A stretch of 64,000 nt of DNA from Bacterioplanes sp965233665 (GCA_965233665.1 CBDDTG010000042.1:56748-120747), one strand, 5' to 3'; positions 24,784 to 34,442 are shown, counted from the first letter of the stretch. The notes: generated from the sequence alone by a model not told the origin. Made by a program: numbers and translations.

Positions 24784-26613
24784 ATGATGACTACGGATTT
24801 TCAAACCCCATTAGGCTGGTCGATCAACGACTGGCTACAGGCTTATCGTCAGGGCCAAAGCCCGGCGGAATTATTAGCAGCACTGCGCGCCAGTATCGAG
24901 CAAAGTGAATTTACTGATGGCCAGCGCATGGATGGCAGCAGCTGGATCAGCCTGGCCAGTGAGGCCCAATTACAGCAACAGCTAGAGCAGCTAGCAGAGC
25001 GTTTGCAGCAGTTGGGTGATATCAGCCTGCTGCCTTTATACGGCGTGCCCTGCGCCATTAAAGACAATATTGATGTCGCGGGTTTTAACACCACGGCAGC
25101 TTGCCCAAGCTTTGCTTACCTGCCCGATCAGGATGCCCACGCTGTAACGCTGTTGAAGCAAGCCGGTGCCATTGTGCTGGGCAAAACCAATCTTGATCAG
25201 TTTGCCACTGGCTTAGTCGGCACACGCTCACCATACGGTGCGGTACCTAACCCCTTTAACTCTGATTACATCAGCGGCGGTTCCAGCTCCGGCTCTGCGG
25301 TGGCATTAGCGAGTGGTCAGGTGGCGTTTTCTTTGGGCACGGACACCGCAGGCTCTGGCCGAGTACCGGCAGGTTTTAATCATTTGCTGGGATTAAAGCC
25401 CAGTCGCGGTGTGATCAGCACACGCGGTGTGGTGCCAGCCTGTCGCAGTCTTGATTGTATTTCGGTATTTGCCCTGAACAGCCAGGATGCCAATAGCATC
25501 TACCAGGTGTTAGCTCAGTACGACGGCGAAGACAGTTATGCTCGCCCCTTGGCCTCTACCGGCAAAAGCCAGGTTAAAACCCTGGCAGTGCCACAGCAGA
25601 TCGATTGGTTTGGCGATGACTATCAGCAGCAGGCCTTTGAACAGGCGTGCGAGCAAGCCAAGCGTCTTGGCTACCGTCTAAAAACCATCGATTTCAGCCC
25701 CATGCTGCGGCTGGCTGAATTGCTGTATCAGGGCCCTTGGGTGGCTGAGCGTTTTGCCGCGGTCGGCGAGTTTATTCGCTCTAACATGGAAGCCGACTTA
25801 GATCCGGTGGTGGCCGCCATTATTGGCGAAGGCGATCAGGCTTCGGCCGTGGATGCCTTTAACGCCGAATATCAGCGCCAGGCCTTAGGCCGACAGATTC
25901 AGCAAGTATTCGAACAAGTCGATGCCTTGTGGGTGCCGACCACGCCTTGCTTGCCAACCCAGGCGCAGGTGAATAGCGCGCCGGTAGAAATCAACAGCCG
26001 CTTAGGCACCTTTACCAACTTTGTGAACTTGGCCGATTTATCTGCCTTGGAAGTGCCATCTCACTTACGCGCTGATGGTTTGCCCTTTGGTATCACACTG
26101 GTTGCACCGGCCTTTAGTGAGTCAGCATTGCTGCAGTTTGCTCAGCACTGGCAAGCCGAGCTGGCCTTGCCTTCTGCGCCTGCTTTGCTGGATGTGCGGC
26201 CAGAGCAAACTGTGGTGCTGGCGGTAGTTGGTGCGCATTTAACCGGCATGCCGCTAAATTTTCAGCTCACCAGTCGCCACGCCCAGCTACTGGAGCAAAC
26301 CCACACTGCCAGTCATTACCGTTTATACGCCTTAGCCAACACCACACCGCCTAAGCCGGGCCTGGTGCGGGCAGTCGAAGGTGAGGCCGGCCACAGCATC
26401 ATCGTTGAGCTGTGGCGCCTCGATCTGGCCGCATTCGGCAGCTTTGTTGCCGAAATCCCCCAGCCACTAGGCATCGGCACGTTAGAGCTGGCCGATGGCC
26501 GTTTGGTCAAAGGCTTTATCTGCGAACCCGCTGCTGTACCCAGCGCCACCGACATCAGCCACTTTGGTGGGTGGCGCGCATACATCGCGCAACTGTCGAC
26601 CACACAAAGTTGA
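24784..26613 (+). CDS. atzF: Allophanate hydrolase
   Basis: A 609-residue amidase-signature enzyme that converts allophanate to ammonia and CO2, completing ATP-dependent urea breakdown. Catalytic residues are Lys93 (AIKDNIDVAG), cis-Ser167 (GGSSSGSAVA) and nucleophile Ser191 (TAGSGRVPAG), offset by two from the AtzF triad as I recall it. The C-terminal ~130 residues form the extra domain of true allophanate hydrolases (ending HFGGWRAYI), which separates it from generic amidases. ATG 24784 is chosen by length; it follows the sigma-54 promoter and operator. It is 27 bases before urea carboxylase. Confidence 0.93.
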   Translation: MMTTDFQTPLGWSINDWLQAYRQGQSPAELLAALRASIEQSEFTDGQRMDGSSWISLASEAQLQQQLEQLAERLQQLGDISLLPLYGVPCAIKDNIDVAGFNTTAACPSFAYLPDQDAHAVTLLKQAGAIVLGKTNLDQFATGLVGTRSPYGAVPNPFNSDYISGGSSSGSAVALASGQVAFSLGTDTAGSGRVPAGFNHLLGLKPSRGVISTRGVVPACRSLDCISVFALNSQDANSIYQVLAQYDGEDSYARPLASTGKSQVKTLAVPQQIDWFGDDYQQQAFEQACEQAKRLGYRLKTIDFSPMLRLAELLYQGPWVAERFAAVGEFIRSNMEADLDPVVAAIIGEGDQASAVDAFNAEYQRQALGRQIQQVFEQVDALWVPTTPCLPTQAQVNSAPVEINSRLGTFTNFVNLADLSALEVPSHLRADGLPFGITLVAPAFSESALLQFAQHWQAELALPSAPALLDVRPEQTVVLAVVGAHLTGMPLNFQLTSRHAQLLEQTHTASHYRLYALANTTPPKPGLVRAVEGEAGHSIIVELWRLDLAAFGSFVAEIPQPLGIGTLELADGRLVKGFICEPAAVPSATDISHFGGWRAYIAQLSTTQS

Positions 26614-26640
26614 TTTCACCGCCCAGACAAGGAAATAGCC

Positions 26641-29600
26641 ATGTTTAACAAAGTCTTAATTGCCAACCGCGGTGAAATTGCTGTGCGCATCGCCCGCACG
26701 CTCAAGCAAATGGGCATAGCATCCGTTGCCATTTATGCTGAGGCCGACCGCAACAGCGTTCATGTTAGTTGTGCCGATGAGTCCTATAGCTTGGGCGAAG
26801 GCAGTGTTGCCGACACCTACTTGCAAGGCGAGCGCATCTTGCAGTTGGCGCTTGATTGCGGTGCCCAGGCCATTATTCCGGGTTACGGTTTTTTGAGTGA
26901 AAACGCCGACTTTGCCGAGCAATGCGAAGCCAAGGGGTTGGTATTTGTGGGCCCAACACCGCAGCAAATGCGTGACTTTGGTTTAAAGCACACCTCGCGT
27001 GAGTTGTGTCAGCAGGCGGGTGTGCCACTCACGCCCGGCACAGGCCTGCTGGATAATCTCGAACAGGCGTTAGTCGCGGCACAGCAGATTGGCTATCCCA
27101 TTATGCTGAAATCGACCGCTGGCGGTGGTGGCATTGGCCTGACGCGCTGCGACGATGAGCAAGCCCTGCGTGACGCTTTTGATACGACTCGACGTTTGGG
27201 CGAAAACTACTTTCGTGATGGCGGCGTATTTATCGAGCGCTTTGTCGCCCGCGCCCGCCATATCGAAGTGCAGATTTTTGGTGACGGACAGGGGCAGGTG
27301 GTGGCCTTAGGTGAGCGAGACTGCTCGCTGCAGCGGCGCAATCAAAAGGTGGTGGAAGAAACGCCAGCGCCTAACTTACCTGAAGCGACGCGCCAGGCAC
27401 TGCATCAGGCTGCCATCGATTTGGGCCGCTCGGTGAATTATCGCAATGCTGGTACGGTGGAGTTTATCTACGACCAACAGCGCGACGAGTTTTACTTTCT
27501 AGAGGTGAATAGCCGCTTGCAGGTTGAGCACCCAGTGACGGAAATGGTCACCGGCGTCGATCTGGTGCAATGGATGGTTGAGCTGGCGAGCGGCACGACT
27601 CCGGAACAAATGGCGGGCTTTTCTAGCGCCACTGCGTCTGCCCCTCGCATACGAGGCGCGGCCATTGAAGTGCGCATCTACGCCGAAGATCCACTGAAAA
27701 ACTTTCAGCCGGCTCCCGGTGTGCTAACGCATGTTCAGTTTCCGCAAGACAGCTATGTGCGTGTCGATACCTGGGTCAGCAGTGGCACGGAAGTGAGCGC
27801 CTTGTACGACCCTATGCTGGCCAAGCTGATTGTGCTTGGCGAGGATCGTATCGATGCCATGGCTAAGCTGCAAACCGCGTTAGATCACACCTCGCTGGCG
27901 GGCATTGCCACCAACCTGGATTATTTACGCCAGATTATCGCCTGGCCACAGTTTCAGGCGGCTGAGGTGAGCACTCGGGCACTGGAGTCTTTTGTATATG
28001 AACCGCGTCATATCGAAGTGCTGAAACCTGGCACCTACACCAGTGTGCAGGATTACCCCGGTCGCAAAGGCTATTGGGATATCGGCGTGCCACCGTCTGG
28101 TCCGATGGACGATTATGCCTTTCGTTTGGCCAATCGCATTGTTGGCAACCATGCCAGTGCGGCGGCGTTGGAATCCACGTTAATTGGCCCCGAACTGATG
28201 TTTCATAGCGATGCTGTGATTGCGCTCACCGGCGCTAGTAGCCAGGCTTTGCTGGACGGTTCACCGGTGTCACTGTGGCAGCCGGTTACGGTAACAGCCG
28301 GACAGACATTGCAGCTGGGCAAGGTTGAAAAAGGCTGTCGGCAATATTTAGCGGTGCGTGGCGGTTTGGATGTGCCGCAATATTTGGGCAGTCGTTCTAC
28401 CTTTGCGTTGGGCCAGTTTGGCGGCCATGGTGGTCGTACCTTGCGCGCTAGCGATATGCTCGCCATTTCCGATGCCAGCATTGTGGCTTGCACCACTCCA
28501 GCGCCGCAATATCCAGTTCAAGCTGCGCCTGCCGAGCTGATTCCCAGTTATCCACACAGAGATGAGGGCGGTGCGGTATGGGAAATCGGTGTGATGTACG
28601 GCCCCCATGGGGCGCCGGATTTTTTCACTGCAGACTCCATACAGCAGTTTTTAACCACAAACTGGGAAGTCCACTACAACTCCAATCGCTTGGGCATTCG
28701 TCTCAATGGCCCTAAGCCTGAATTTGCTCGCCAGGATGGTGGCGAAGCGGGTCTGCATCCGTCCAATATTCACGATTGTGAATACGCCATTGGCTCGATT
28801 AACTTTACTGGCGATATGCCGGTGATTTTGACCCACGATGGCCCTAGCCTGGGTGGCTTTGTCTGCCCGGTGACCATAGTGCAAAGTGAGTTATGGAAGG
28901 TGGGCCAGGTAAAACCCGGCGATCGCATACGTTTTGTGCCCATGACCTTTGAGCAGGCCTTAGCGCAAGAGCAGAGCATTGATCAGGCCATTGAAACCCT
29001 GCGGCCATTTAGTGAGCTAGCCAATAATGAAATAACCAAGTTCGGCCAGCCAAACTTAGAACCTGGTGATACCGCGTCGGCCACCATCTTGGCACAATTG
29101 CCGGCCAATGAAGGCAGGCCAGAAGCTGTTTATCGTCAGGCTGGCGATAAATACATATTGATTGAATACGGCCCAGTGGTGCTGGATTTAAGCTTTCGCT
29201 TTCGCATCCATGCGTTAATGCAGGCACTGAAGCAGCGCGGGATTGCTGGCCTTGAAGAGATGGCACCGGGTGTGCGCTCGCTGCAAATTCGCTACGACAG
29301 CCGGGTCATTCATCAGCAGGACTTAATGCAGGCCTTGCTGGACACCGAAGCCAGTCTGCCCGATAGCCACAATATGAGCCTTAAAACTCGGGTGGTGCAT
29401 TTGCCCATGGCGTTTGAAGACAGCGCCACCTTAGATGCCGTGGCCAAGTATCAGCAATCGGTGCAGGAAAAGGCGCCCTGGCTGCCCAATAATGTCGACT
29501 TTATTCAGCGCATTAATGGTCTAGACAGTCGTGATGACGTGAAGCGTATTATTTACGACGCCAGTTATATGGTGCTGGGCCTGGGCGATGTGTATTTAGG

Positions 29601-30342
29601 TGCACCCTGCGCCGTGCCGGTTGATCCACGTCATCGCTTATTAACGTCAAAATACAATCCAGCCCGCACTTTTACCGCCGAAGGTACGGTGGGCATTGGC
29701 GGCGTTTATATGTGCATTTATGGTATGGACAGCCCGGGGGGCTATCAGCTGGTGGGGCGTACCTTACCGATTTGGAATAAATACCTGAAGAACTCACAGT
29801 TTGCTGCTGGTGAGCCCTGGCTGCTGAAGTTTTTTGATCAGGTGCGTTATTACGAAGTTAGCGAAGAAGAACTTACCCAACAGCGTGAAGCCTTTAGAGA
29901 AGGGCGACTGAGCGTTCGTATAACGGAAGAAGACTTTAGCCTGGCCGAATATCAGCAGTTCTTAGCCAACAACGACGACAGCATCCGTGCCTTTAAGCAA
30001 CAGCAACAAACCGCCTTTGCCAAAGAAGTAGAGCATTGGAACAGCGGTGATGCCTTCAGTGCGGTGAAAGAGCAATCACAGGGCATCGCCGCCGTAGAGC
30101 TAGATGGCGAAGCGGTGCACAGCGATATTGCTGGCAATATCTGGAAGCTGGAGGTGCAACAAGGTCAGCGCGTAAAAGCTGGCGATGTGTTGTTGATCGT
30201 TGAAGCCATGAAAATGGAGTTTCCGATCCTGGCGCCGATGGATGGCACCATTGCCACCTTATGCTGTGAAGAAGGTATGGCGGTACAACCAGGGGATGCG
30301 GTACTCAGCATTGAACCAGCGGAGCAGGAGGTGCTGGCATGA
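26641..30342 (+). CDS. uca: Urea carboxylase (biotin-dependent)
   Basis: A 1233-residue multidomain enzyme: biotin carboxylase with ATP-grasp (about 1-450; GGGGIGL, ERDCSLQRRNQKVVEE, FLEVNSRLQVEHPVTE), a KipA/AHS2-type carboxyltransferase half (about 465-770; PSGPMDDYAFRLANRIVGN), a KipI/AHS1-type half (about 840-1050) and a C-terminal biotinyl domain with EAMKMEFP, biotin Lys1191. With bicarbonate and ATP it carboxylates urea to allophanate, the substrate of the preceding gene. The companion small UAAP genes often found with bacterial uca are absent here. Its TGA overlaps the GntR start (ATGA). Confidence 0.95.
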   Translation: MFNKVLIANRGEIAVRIARTLKQMGIASVAIYAEADRNSVHVSCADESYSLGEGSVADTYLQGERILQLALDCGAQAIIPGYGFLSENADFAEQCEAKGLVFVGPTPQQMRDFGLKHTSRELCQQAGVPLTPGTGLLDNLEQALVAAQQIGYPIMLKSTAGGGGIGLTRCDDEQALRDAFDTTRRLGENYFRDGGVFIERFVARARHIEVQIFGDGQGQVVALGERDCSLQRRNQKVVEETPAPNLPEATRQALHQAAIDLGRSVNYRNAGTVEFIYDQQRDEFYFLEVNSRLQVEHPVTEMVTGVDLVQWMVELASGTTPEQMAGFSSATASAPRIRGAAIEVRIYAEDPLKNFQPAPGVLTHVQFPQDSYVRVDTWVSSGTEVSALYDPMLAKLIVLGEDRIDAMAKLQTALDHTSLAGIATNLDYLRQIIAWPQFQAAEVSTRALESFVYEPRHIEVLKPGTYTSVQDYPGRKGYWDIGVPPSGPMDDYAFRLANRIVGNHASAAALESTLIGPELMFHSDAVIALTGASSQALLDGSPVSLWQPVTVTAGQTLQLGKVEKGCRQYLAVRGGLDVPQYLGSRSTFALGQFGGHGGRTLRASDMLAISDASIVACTTPAPQYPVQAAPAELIPSYPHRDEGGAVWEIGVMYGPHGAPDFFTADSIQQFLTTNWEVHYNSNRLGIRLNGPKPEFARQDGGEAGLHPSNIHDCEYAIGSINFTGDMPVILTHDGPSLGGFVCPVTIVQSELWKVGQVKPGDRIRFVPMTFEQALAQEQSIDQAIETLRPFSELANNEITKFGQPNLEPGDTASATILAQLPANEGRPEAVYRQAGDKYILIEYGPVVLDLSFRFRIHALMQALKQRGIAGLEEMAPGVRSLQIRYDSRVIHQQDLMQALLDTEASLPDSHNMSLKTRVVHLPMAFEDSATLDAVAKYQQSVQEKAPWLPNNVDFIQRINGLDSRDDVKRIIYDASYMVLGLGDVYLGAPCAVPVDPRHRLLTSKYNPARTFTAEGTVGIGGVYMCIYGMDSPGGYQLVGRTLPIWNKYLKNSQFAAGEPWLLKFFDQVRYYEVSEEELTQQREAFREGRLSVRITEEDFSLAEYQQFLANNDDSIRAFKQQQQTAFAKEVEHWNSGDAFSAVKEQSQGIAAVELDGEAVHSDIAGNIWKLEVQQGQRVKAGDVLLIVEAMKMEFPILAPMDGTIATLCCEEGMAVQPGDAVLSIEPAEQEVLA

Positions 30343-31118
30343 ATGCTGTCGAAGCAGAAAACCCAAATAAAGAAACGTCTGCAAAGCCCGCAAATGAAAA
30401 AACCGATAGTAAAAAAGCAGCGAGGCCCAAAAACCTAGCCGAGCGTATTTATTTACAACTAAAACAGGATATTTTCGATTTCCAGTTATTGCCTGGTGAT
30501 CGCTTTAGTGAAAGTGAAATCGCCACTCGCATGCAGGCATCGCGCACACCCGTACGTGAAGCCCTGTATCGACTGGAGCGTGACGGCTATGTGCAGGTGC
30601 ACTTTCGCAGTGGCTGGCAGGTGCGGCCCTTTGATTTTCGCTATTTTGAAGACTTATACGATGTGCGCATTTTACTCGAGTCTGAAGCCGTTAGGCGCAT
30701 CTGCGCTAGCCGTGAACGCGAGTCTCTCTTAGCCAATCTGACCAGCGTCTGGTGCTGCGGGCCAGCAGAGCGTCTAAGTGATAGCTCAACGGTGGCCGGT
30801 TTGGATGAAGGCTTTCATTTTGAGTTGGTCGAGCTGGCGGGCAATCAGGAAATGGCGGCGATTCATAAAGATGTGTGTGAGCGTTTGCGTATTATTCGCC
30901 GCCTGGACTTTACCCAAGAGGGGCGGATAGAAGCGACTTATGATGAGCACAGCGGCATTATTGAACTATTACGCCAAGCGGAAGCAGAGACAGCTGTTGC
31001 TGAATTAAAGCATCATATTGAAGTGAGCAAGAATACGGTGCGTAAAATAACCTTGCACCGCATTCAGCTGGCTAAAAGTCGCTATAACATAAATATTCAG
31101 GCGCCAGAAGGCGCCTGA
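30339..31118 (+). CDS. GntR family regulator, FCD domain (candidate urea regulator)
   Basis: A 259-residue protein. A charged N-terminal tail (1-28) precedes a GntR winged helix (about 30-95: LAERIYLQLKQDI, PGDRFSESEIATRMQASRTPVREALYRLERDGYV) and an all-helical FCD ligand-binding domain (about 108-235) with FHFELVELAGNQ. FCD proteins bind small carboxylates, often via a metal. It is translationally coupled to uca, so it very likely regulates urea use; the TGTATACA sites before atzF and urtA are its probable operators. Activator or repressor is not decided by sequence, but sites over the transcription start favour repression. Confidence 0.85.
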   Translation: MNAVEAENPNKETSAKPANEKTDSKKAARPKNLAERIYLQLKQDIFDFQLLPGDRFSESEIATRMQASRTPVREALYRLERDGYVQVHFRSGWQVRPFDFRYFEDLYDVRILLESEAVRRICASRERESLLANLTSVWCCGPAERLSDSSTVAGLDEGFHFELVELAGNQEMAAIHKDVCERLRIIRRLDFTQEGRIEATYDEHSGIIELLRQAEAETAVAELKHHIEVSKNTVRKITLHRIQLAKSRYNINIQAPEGA

Positions 31119-31119
31119 A
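31096..31119. terminator. Bidirectional hairpin overlapping the GntR stop codon
   Basis: TTCAGGCGCC / GGCGCCTGAA form a perfect 10-bp stem with loop AGAA. It includes the last codons of the GntR gene and lies five bases from the end of the convergent binding-protein gene. Confidence 0.6.
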
Positions 31120-31123
31120 GCTA

Positions 31124-31867
31124 TTACATCTTATATTCACCCCTGGCCGAGGCTTCACGGTAGGCGTCTAACTTGTCGTCTTCATTGAGCTTGGCCATGC
31201 CACGATTAAAGGCGTCGATCAGCTCTTGAGCGCGGGGGGATTTTTTGGAAATAATTAGATAGTAGTCACGCTGGTTTATGGTAGTCGGATTTGGCTTTAC
31301 TTTGTCTTGAATGCCCATATTAAGAATCAGCTCTTTACCAACGTCAGTGTCTTCTAATACAAAATCGAGACGGCCAGCAAGAAGCTTTTTCATGTTATTC
31401 TCAGCGTCCGATACTCGCTCAATTTTTAACTGACCTGATTCTTCCATTTCCTCTGTACCGTAGGTGTAACCAATCATGCCGCCGACGCGCTTACCGGCCA
31501 GATCTGCCATGCCACTGATGGGCATATCCTTGCCTGTTTGCTGAAAAAGCGAAGTGCTCAGGCGTATGATGGGGTCAGAGAATAAGAAGTCAGCTTCGCG
31601 CTCGGCGTTTTTACTCCAGATAATACTGCCATCGTATTTCCCGTCTTTGGCTTCTTCAAATCCGCGCTTCCACGGCATGTAGGTGTAATCCACCTGATAG
31701 CCGGCAGCCTCAAAAACTTCTTTGGTAAACTGAGTGATAAAGCCACCATGTTTAAGCTGCTCAGATTGATAGGGCGCCCACTCGCCATTGGCAAGCTTTA
31801 CCGGCTCTGCTTGAGTAGTTAAGGCAACAAGAAGTAGGAATACTCCAGCGAAGGTATAGCGTTTCAT
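31124..31867 (-). CDS. Periplasmic solute-binding protein, family 3 (orphan, tandem copy C)
   Basis: A 247-residue exported PBP2-fold protein with signal peptide MKRYTFAGVFLLLVALTTQA. It opens with EPVKLANGEWAPYQSEQLKHGGFITQFTKEVFEAAG, then YMPWKRGFEEAKDGKYDGSIIWS. It belongs to a different subgroup from the genes at 8610/9680/49893: the four Cys are absent, but the PWKR motif is kept. ATG 31867 is preferred over GTG 31873 because it starts a clean signal peptide. No permease adjoins it. It is next to a near-twin (copy D). Confidence 0.82.
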   Translation of the reverse strand: MKRYTFAGVFLLLVALTTQAEPVKLANGEWAPYQSEQLKHGGFITQFTKEVFEAAGYQVDYTYMPWKRGFEEAKDGKYDGSIIWSKNAEREADFLFSDPIIRLSTSLFQQTGKDMPISGMADLAGKRVGGMIGYTYGTEEMEESGQLKIERVSDAENNMKKLLAGRLDFVLEDTDVGKELILNMGIQDKVKPNPTTINQRDYYLIISKKSPRAQELIDAFNRGMAKLNEDDKLDAYREASARGEYKM

Positions 31868-31951
31868 GGCCACGTCTCTGTTTTAGGTAATTAGCTAAAG
31901 GCTAGCAAAGCGCTACAAAAGCATTAAAGGTTGTCAGGAATGCCCGCCGCT

Positions 31952-32692
31952 TTATTGCAGCTGGTACTCACCGCGAGCATCGGCTTCGCGGTAGGCCTTT
32001 AGCTTGCCTTGGGCTTTCAGTTTGGCCATACCACGATTAAAGGCGTCGAGTAGTTCTTGGGCGCGGGGCGAGTTTTTGGAAATAATGAGGTAATAGTCGC
32101 GGTGGTTGATGGTGGTAGGGTGCGCTTTTACTCGGTCAGAAATGCCCATTTGGCGGACAATTTCACGGCCGACATCGGTATTTTCAAGTACAAAGTCTAA
32201 CCGGCCTAATAGCAGTTTTTTGAAGTTTGCTTCAGGGCTGGTATTTCGCTGTATTTCGACAATGCCGGCCTTCTCCAGCTCTTCAGTGCCGTAGATGTAG
32301 CCAATCATGCCGCCTAATTCGAGACCGACCAGATCGTCAACCGATTGAATGTCGTATTCCATGTCAATGCGTTGAAAAAGCGAGGTGCTGAGCTCAAAGA
32401 TGGGGTCAGAGAACCAAAAATCCTTGGCTCGTTCTGCGTTTTTACTCCAAATAATGCTGCCGTCGAAAATCCCGGCTTTGGCCTCTTCGAAGCCGCGTTT
32501 CCAGGGTCGGTAAGCATACTCGACCTCGTAGCCTGCCGCGGCAAACGCTTCCTTGGTGAACTGGCTAATGTAGCCGCCGTGCTTGAGCTGCTGAGATTGG
32601 TACGGCGGCCACTCGCCATTGGCCAGTTTGACGGGCTCGGCCTGCACGACCAAGCTCAACAAAACAAGCGCTACGCAAGGCAACCATTGCAT
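31952..32692 (-). CDS. Periplasmic solute-binding protein, family 3 (orphan, tandem copy D)
   Basis: A 246-residue paralogue of the neighbouring gene, with signal peptide MQWLPCVALVLLSLVVQA, then EPVKLANGEWPPYQSQQLKHGGYISQFTKEAFAAAG and YRPWKRGFEEAKAGIFDGSIIWS. ATG 32692 is selected because GAGGTGGT lies about seven bases upstream. Like the other binding proteins in this window it has no ABC partner genes, and it sits between the urea operon and argO. The ligand is unknown; the family mostly binds amino acids or small polar organics. Confidence 0.82.
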   Translation of the reverse strand: MQWLPCVALVLLSLVVQAEPVKLANGEWPPYQSQQLKHGGYISQFTKEAFAAAGYEVEYAYRPWKRGFEEAKAGIFDGSIIWSKNAERAKDFWFSDPIFELSTSLFQRIDMEYDIQSVDDLVGLELGGMIGYIYGTEELEKAGIVEIQRNTSPEANFKKLLLGRLDFVLENTDVGREIVRQMGISDRVKAHPTTINHRDYYLIISKNSPRAQELLDAFNRGMAKLKAQGKLKAYREADARGEYQLQ

Positions 32693-32783
32693 CACTACCA
32701 CCTCATCAGATTCGATGGAACTAAGGGTAGCAAGGCAACGTTGGCCGCTTTTCAGCAGGCAGGAATGGTCGTTGTTGTAGAGA

Positions 32784-32811
32784 ACCTCTGAATCATTCGT
32801 GCCCGCTCTGG
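32784..32811. repeat. Degenerate end of the MITE-like element
   Basis: The stretch ACCTCTGAATcATTC-GTGCCCGCTCTGG matches the reverse complement of 1598-1627 with one substitution and one missing base. No second terminal repeat is found nearby, so this is a solo end left by deletion or decay. It ends four bases from the argO stop codon. Confidence 0.6.
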
Positions 32812-32815
32812 GCCG

Positions 32816-33427
32816 TTAGGGCAGCAGGCTCATCGCTACCAATAACAAAATGCAGCCAGTGACGGTATCCATCACCCGCCAATGGCGCGCAGAGGTTAAG
32901 CAGGTACGCAATTTTTTTGCTCCGGCTACCAGTAAGATAAACCAGGTCGCCGAGGCGCTGCCGGCACCGAGCATAAATAACGCGGGCGCACTTTGCTGCG
33001 CACCGACACTGCCAATCAATACCACGGTATCCAAATACACATGCGGGTTAATCAGCGAAATGGCCAATGCCTGACCCGCAGTGCGCCAGGCACTGCCCAG
33101 TGGCTCAGCCCCCGCGGCAACTAAGCCGTCGCCATCCCCCTGCCAAGCGCGGAAGAACGCCTGCAAGGCTAAATAAATCAGCAGCGCAATACCCAGCCAG
33201 GTCAATACCGGCACCAAGCCGGGAATGATTTGCTGAATGTAATCCAACCCAAATACCCCCAGGGATACCAGGCTGATATCGATGGCAATACAGACCGCCG
33301 CCACCGTCCACGGGTGCTGGTTGCGCAGGGCCTTATTTAAAACCCAGGTATTCTGGGCCCCGACGGCGACAATCAAGCTGATGGTAACGGCATAGCCGGT
33401 GAGAATGGTCGACAAGGTGTCGGTCAT
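32816..33427 (-). CDS. argO: LysE/ArgO family amino-acid exporter
   Basis: A 203-residue inner-membrane protein with about six hydrophobic helices and the LysE-type opening TGYAVTISLIVAVGAQNTWVLNKALRNQHPW, plus SLINPHVYLDTVVLIG. ArgO/LysE transporters export arginine and/or lysine to prevent toxic build-up. It is divergent from an ArgP-like LysR gene 139 bp away, the classic ArgP-argO arrangement, which supports both calls. Confidence 0.88.
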   Translation of the reverse strand: MTDTLSTILTGYAVTISLIVAVGAQNTWVLNKALRNQHPWTVAAVCIAIDISLVSLGVFGLDYIQQIIPGLVPVLTWLGIALLIYLALQAFFRAWQGDGDGLVAAGAEPLGSAWRTAGQALAISLINPHVYLDTVVLIGSVGAQQSAPALFMLGAGSASATWFILLVAGAKKLRTCLTSARHWRVMDTVTGCILLLVAMSLLP

Positions 33428-33566
33428 TGGGTGTTCCTGCTGGCAGCGCCAGTCTGCAATAGAGCATTGGCCCAGAGCTTATGTTTGGGCAACGAAGTCG
33501 CGCCAAGATACGGTTGCGGCTATTATCAGTCCAACTCATAAATCTAATCATATATAAGTAAAACTG

Positions 33567-34442
33567 ATGCTAGATTACCCCGCACTGCAAGCTCTGGTCG
33601 CCGTGATTGAAGCGCGTGGCTTCGAGCGCGCCGCCAAGCGCCTTAACATCAGCCAGTCGGCGGTCAGTCAGCGCATTCGTCAGCTGGAATTTAAACTGGG
33701 CCAGCCAGTGCTGTTGCGCACCAGTCCGCCCAGGCCGACCGAGCTGGGCCAGCGCCTGGCTAACCATCTGCAACAGGTGCAACAGTTGGAACAGGCCCTG
33801 GACGCAGAGGCCGATACCTGTGCTCGGTTAAGAGTGCGGCTGGCCGTTAATGCAGATTCCATCGATACCTGGTTGGCGGGGGCGCTGGCCAGTGCTGAGG
33901 TAAGCCAGCGCATGGACTTTGATATTGTCGTCGAAGATCAGGACGTTGGCCTTAAACGCATGAAAAACGGTGAGGTAATGGCCTGTATTTGTGCCAGTGA
34001 GCAGCCGGTTAATGGCGGACTGGCACAGCCATTGGGTCATATTCGCTACCGCGCTTTGTGCAGTCCAGCGTTTAAGCAGCGCTATTCCGACTGGCTAAAA
34101 CGCGGTGCATTGGATGAAATTCCCTGTCTGATTTTTAGCGCCGACGATCGCTTGCAGCATCGCTTCTTGCAGGCGCAAGGCATGGGTGAGCCGCAATACG
34201 ATCACGTTTGCCCATCGTCGCAGGGGTTCGTTAATTTAGCGCTGGCTGGGCTGGGTTACGGCATGATGCCTGAGTTGCAAGTGCGCGAGCAATTAAACAA
34301 CGGCAGCCTGTGTGACTTAGTGCCTGGCTATCAAATGGACGTGCCGCTGTATTGGCATTATTGGCAAACCGAAAGTCCGGCTTTGGCCGAGCTGCGCCAG
34401 GCGGTGGTCGCAGTCGCGCAGCAATCCCTTTGTTGTGATTAA
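33567..34442 (+). CDS. argP: LysR-family regulator ArgP (IciA)
   Basis: A 291-residue LysR-type regulator. The N-terminal winged helix (RGFERAAKRLNISQSAVSQRIRQLE, about 17-41) is followed by the ArgP-specific LLRTSPPRPTELGQ, and the C-terminal domain is a periplasmic-binding-fold effector domain. ArgP senses lysine/arginine and activates argO. ATG 33567 gives a length equal to known ArgP (~297). Confidence 0.9.
   Translation: MLDYPALQALVAVIEARGFERAAKRLNISQSAVSQRIRQLEFKLGQPVLLRTSPPRPTELGQRLANHLQQVQQLEQALDAEADTCARLRVRLAVNADSIDTWLAGALASAEVSQRMDFDIVVEDQDVGLKRMKNGEVMACICASEQPVNGGLAQPLGHIRYRALCSPAFKQRYSDWLKRGALDEIPCLIFSADDRLQHRFLQAQGMGEPQYDHVCPSSQGFVNLALAGLGYGMMPELQVREQLNNGSLCDLVPGYQMDVPLYWHYWQTESPALAELRQAVVAVAQQSLCCD

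Noticed and set aside
24534..24908. A frame overlapping the urea operon leader
   Set aside because: It overlaps the sigma-54 element, operator and atzF start in another frame and has no family features.
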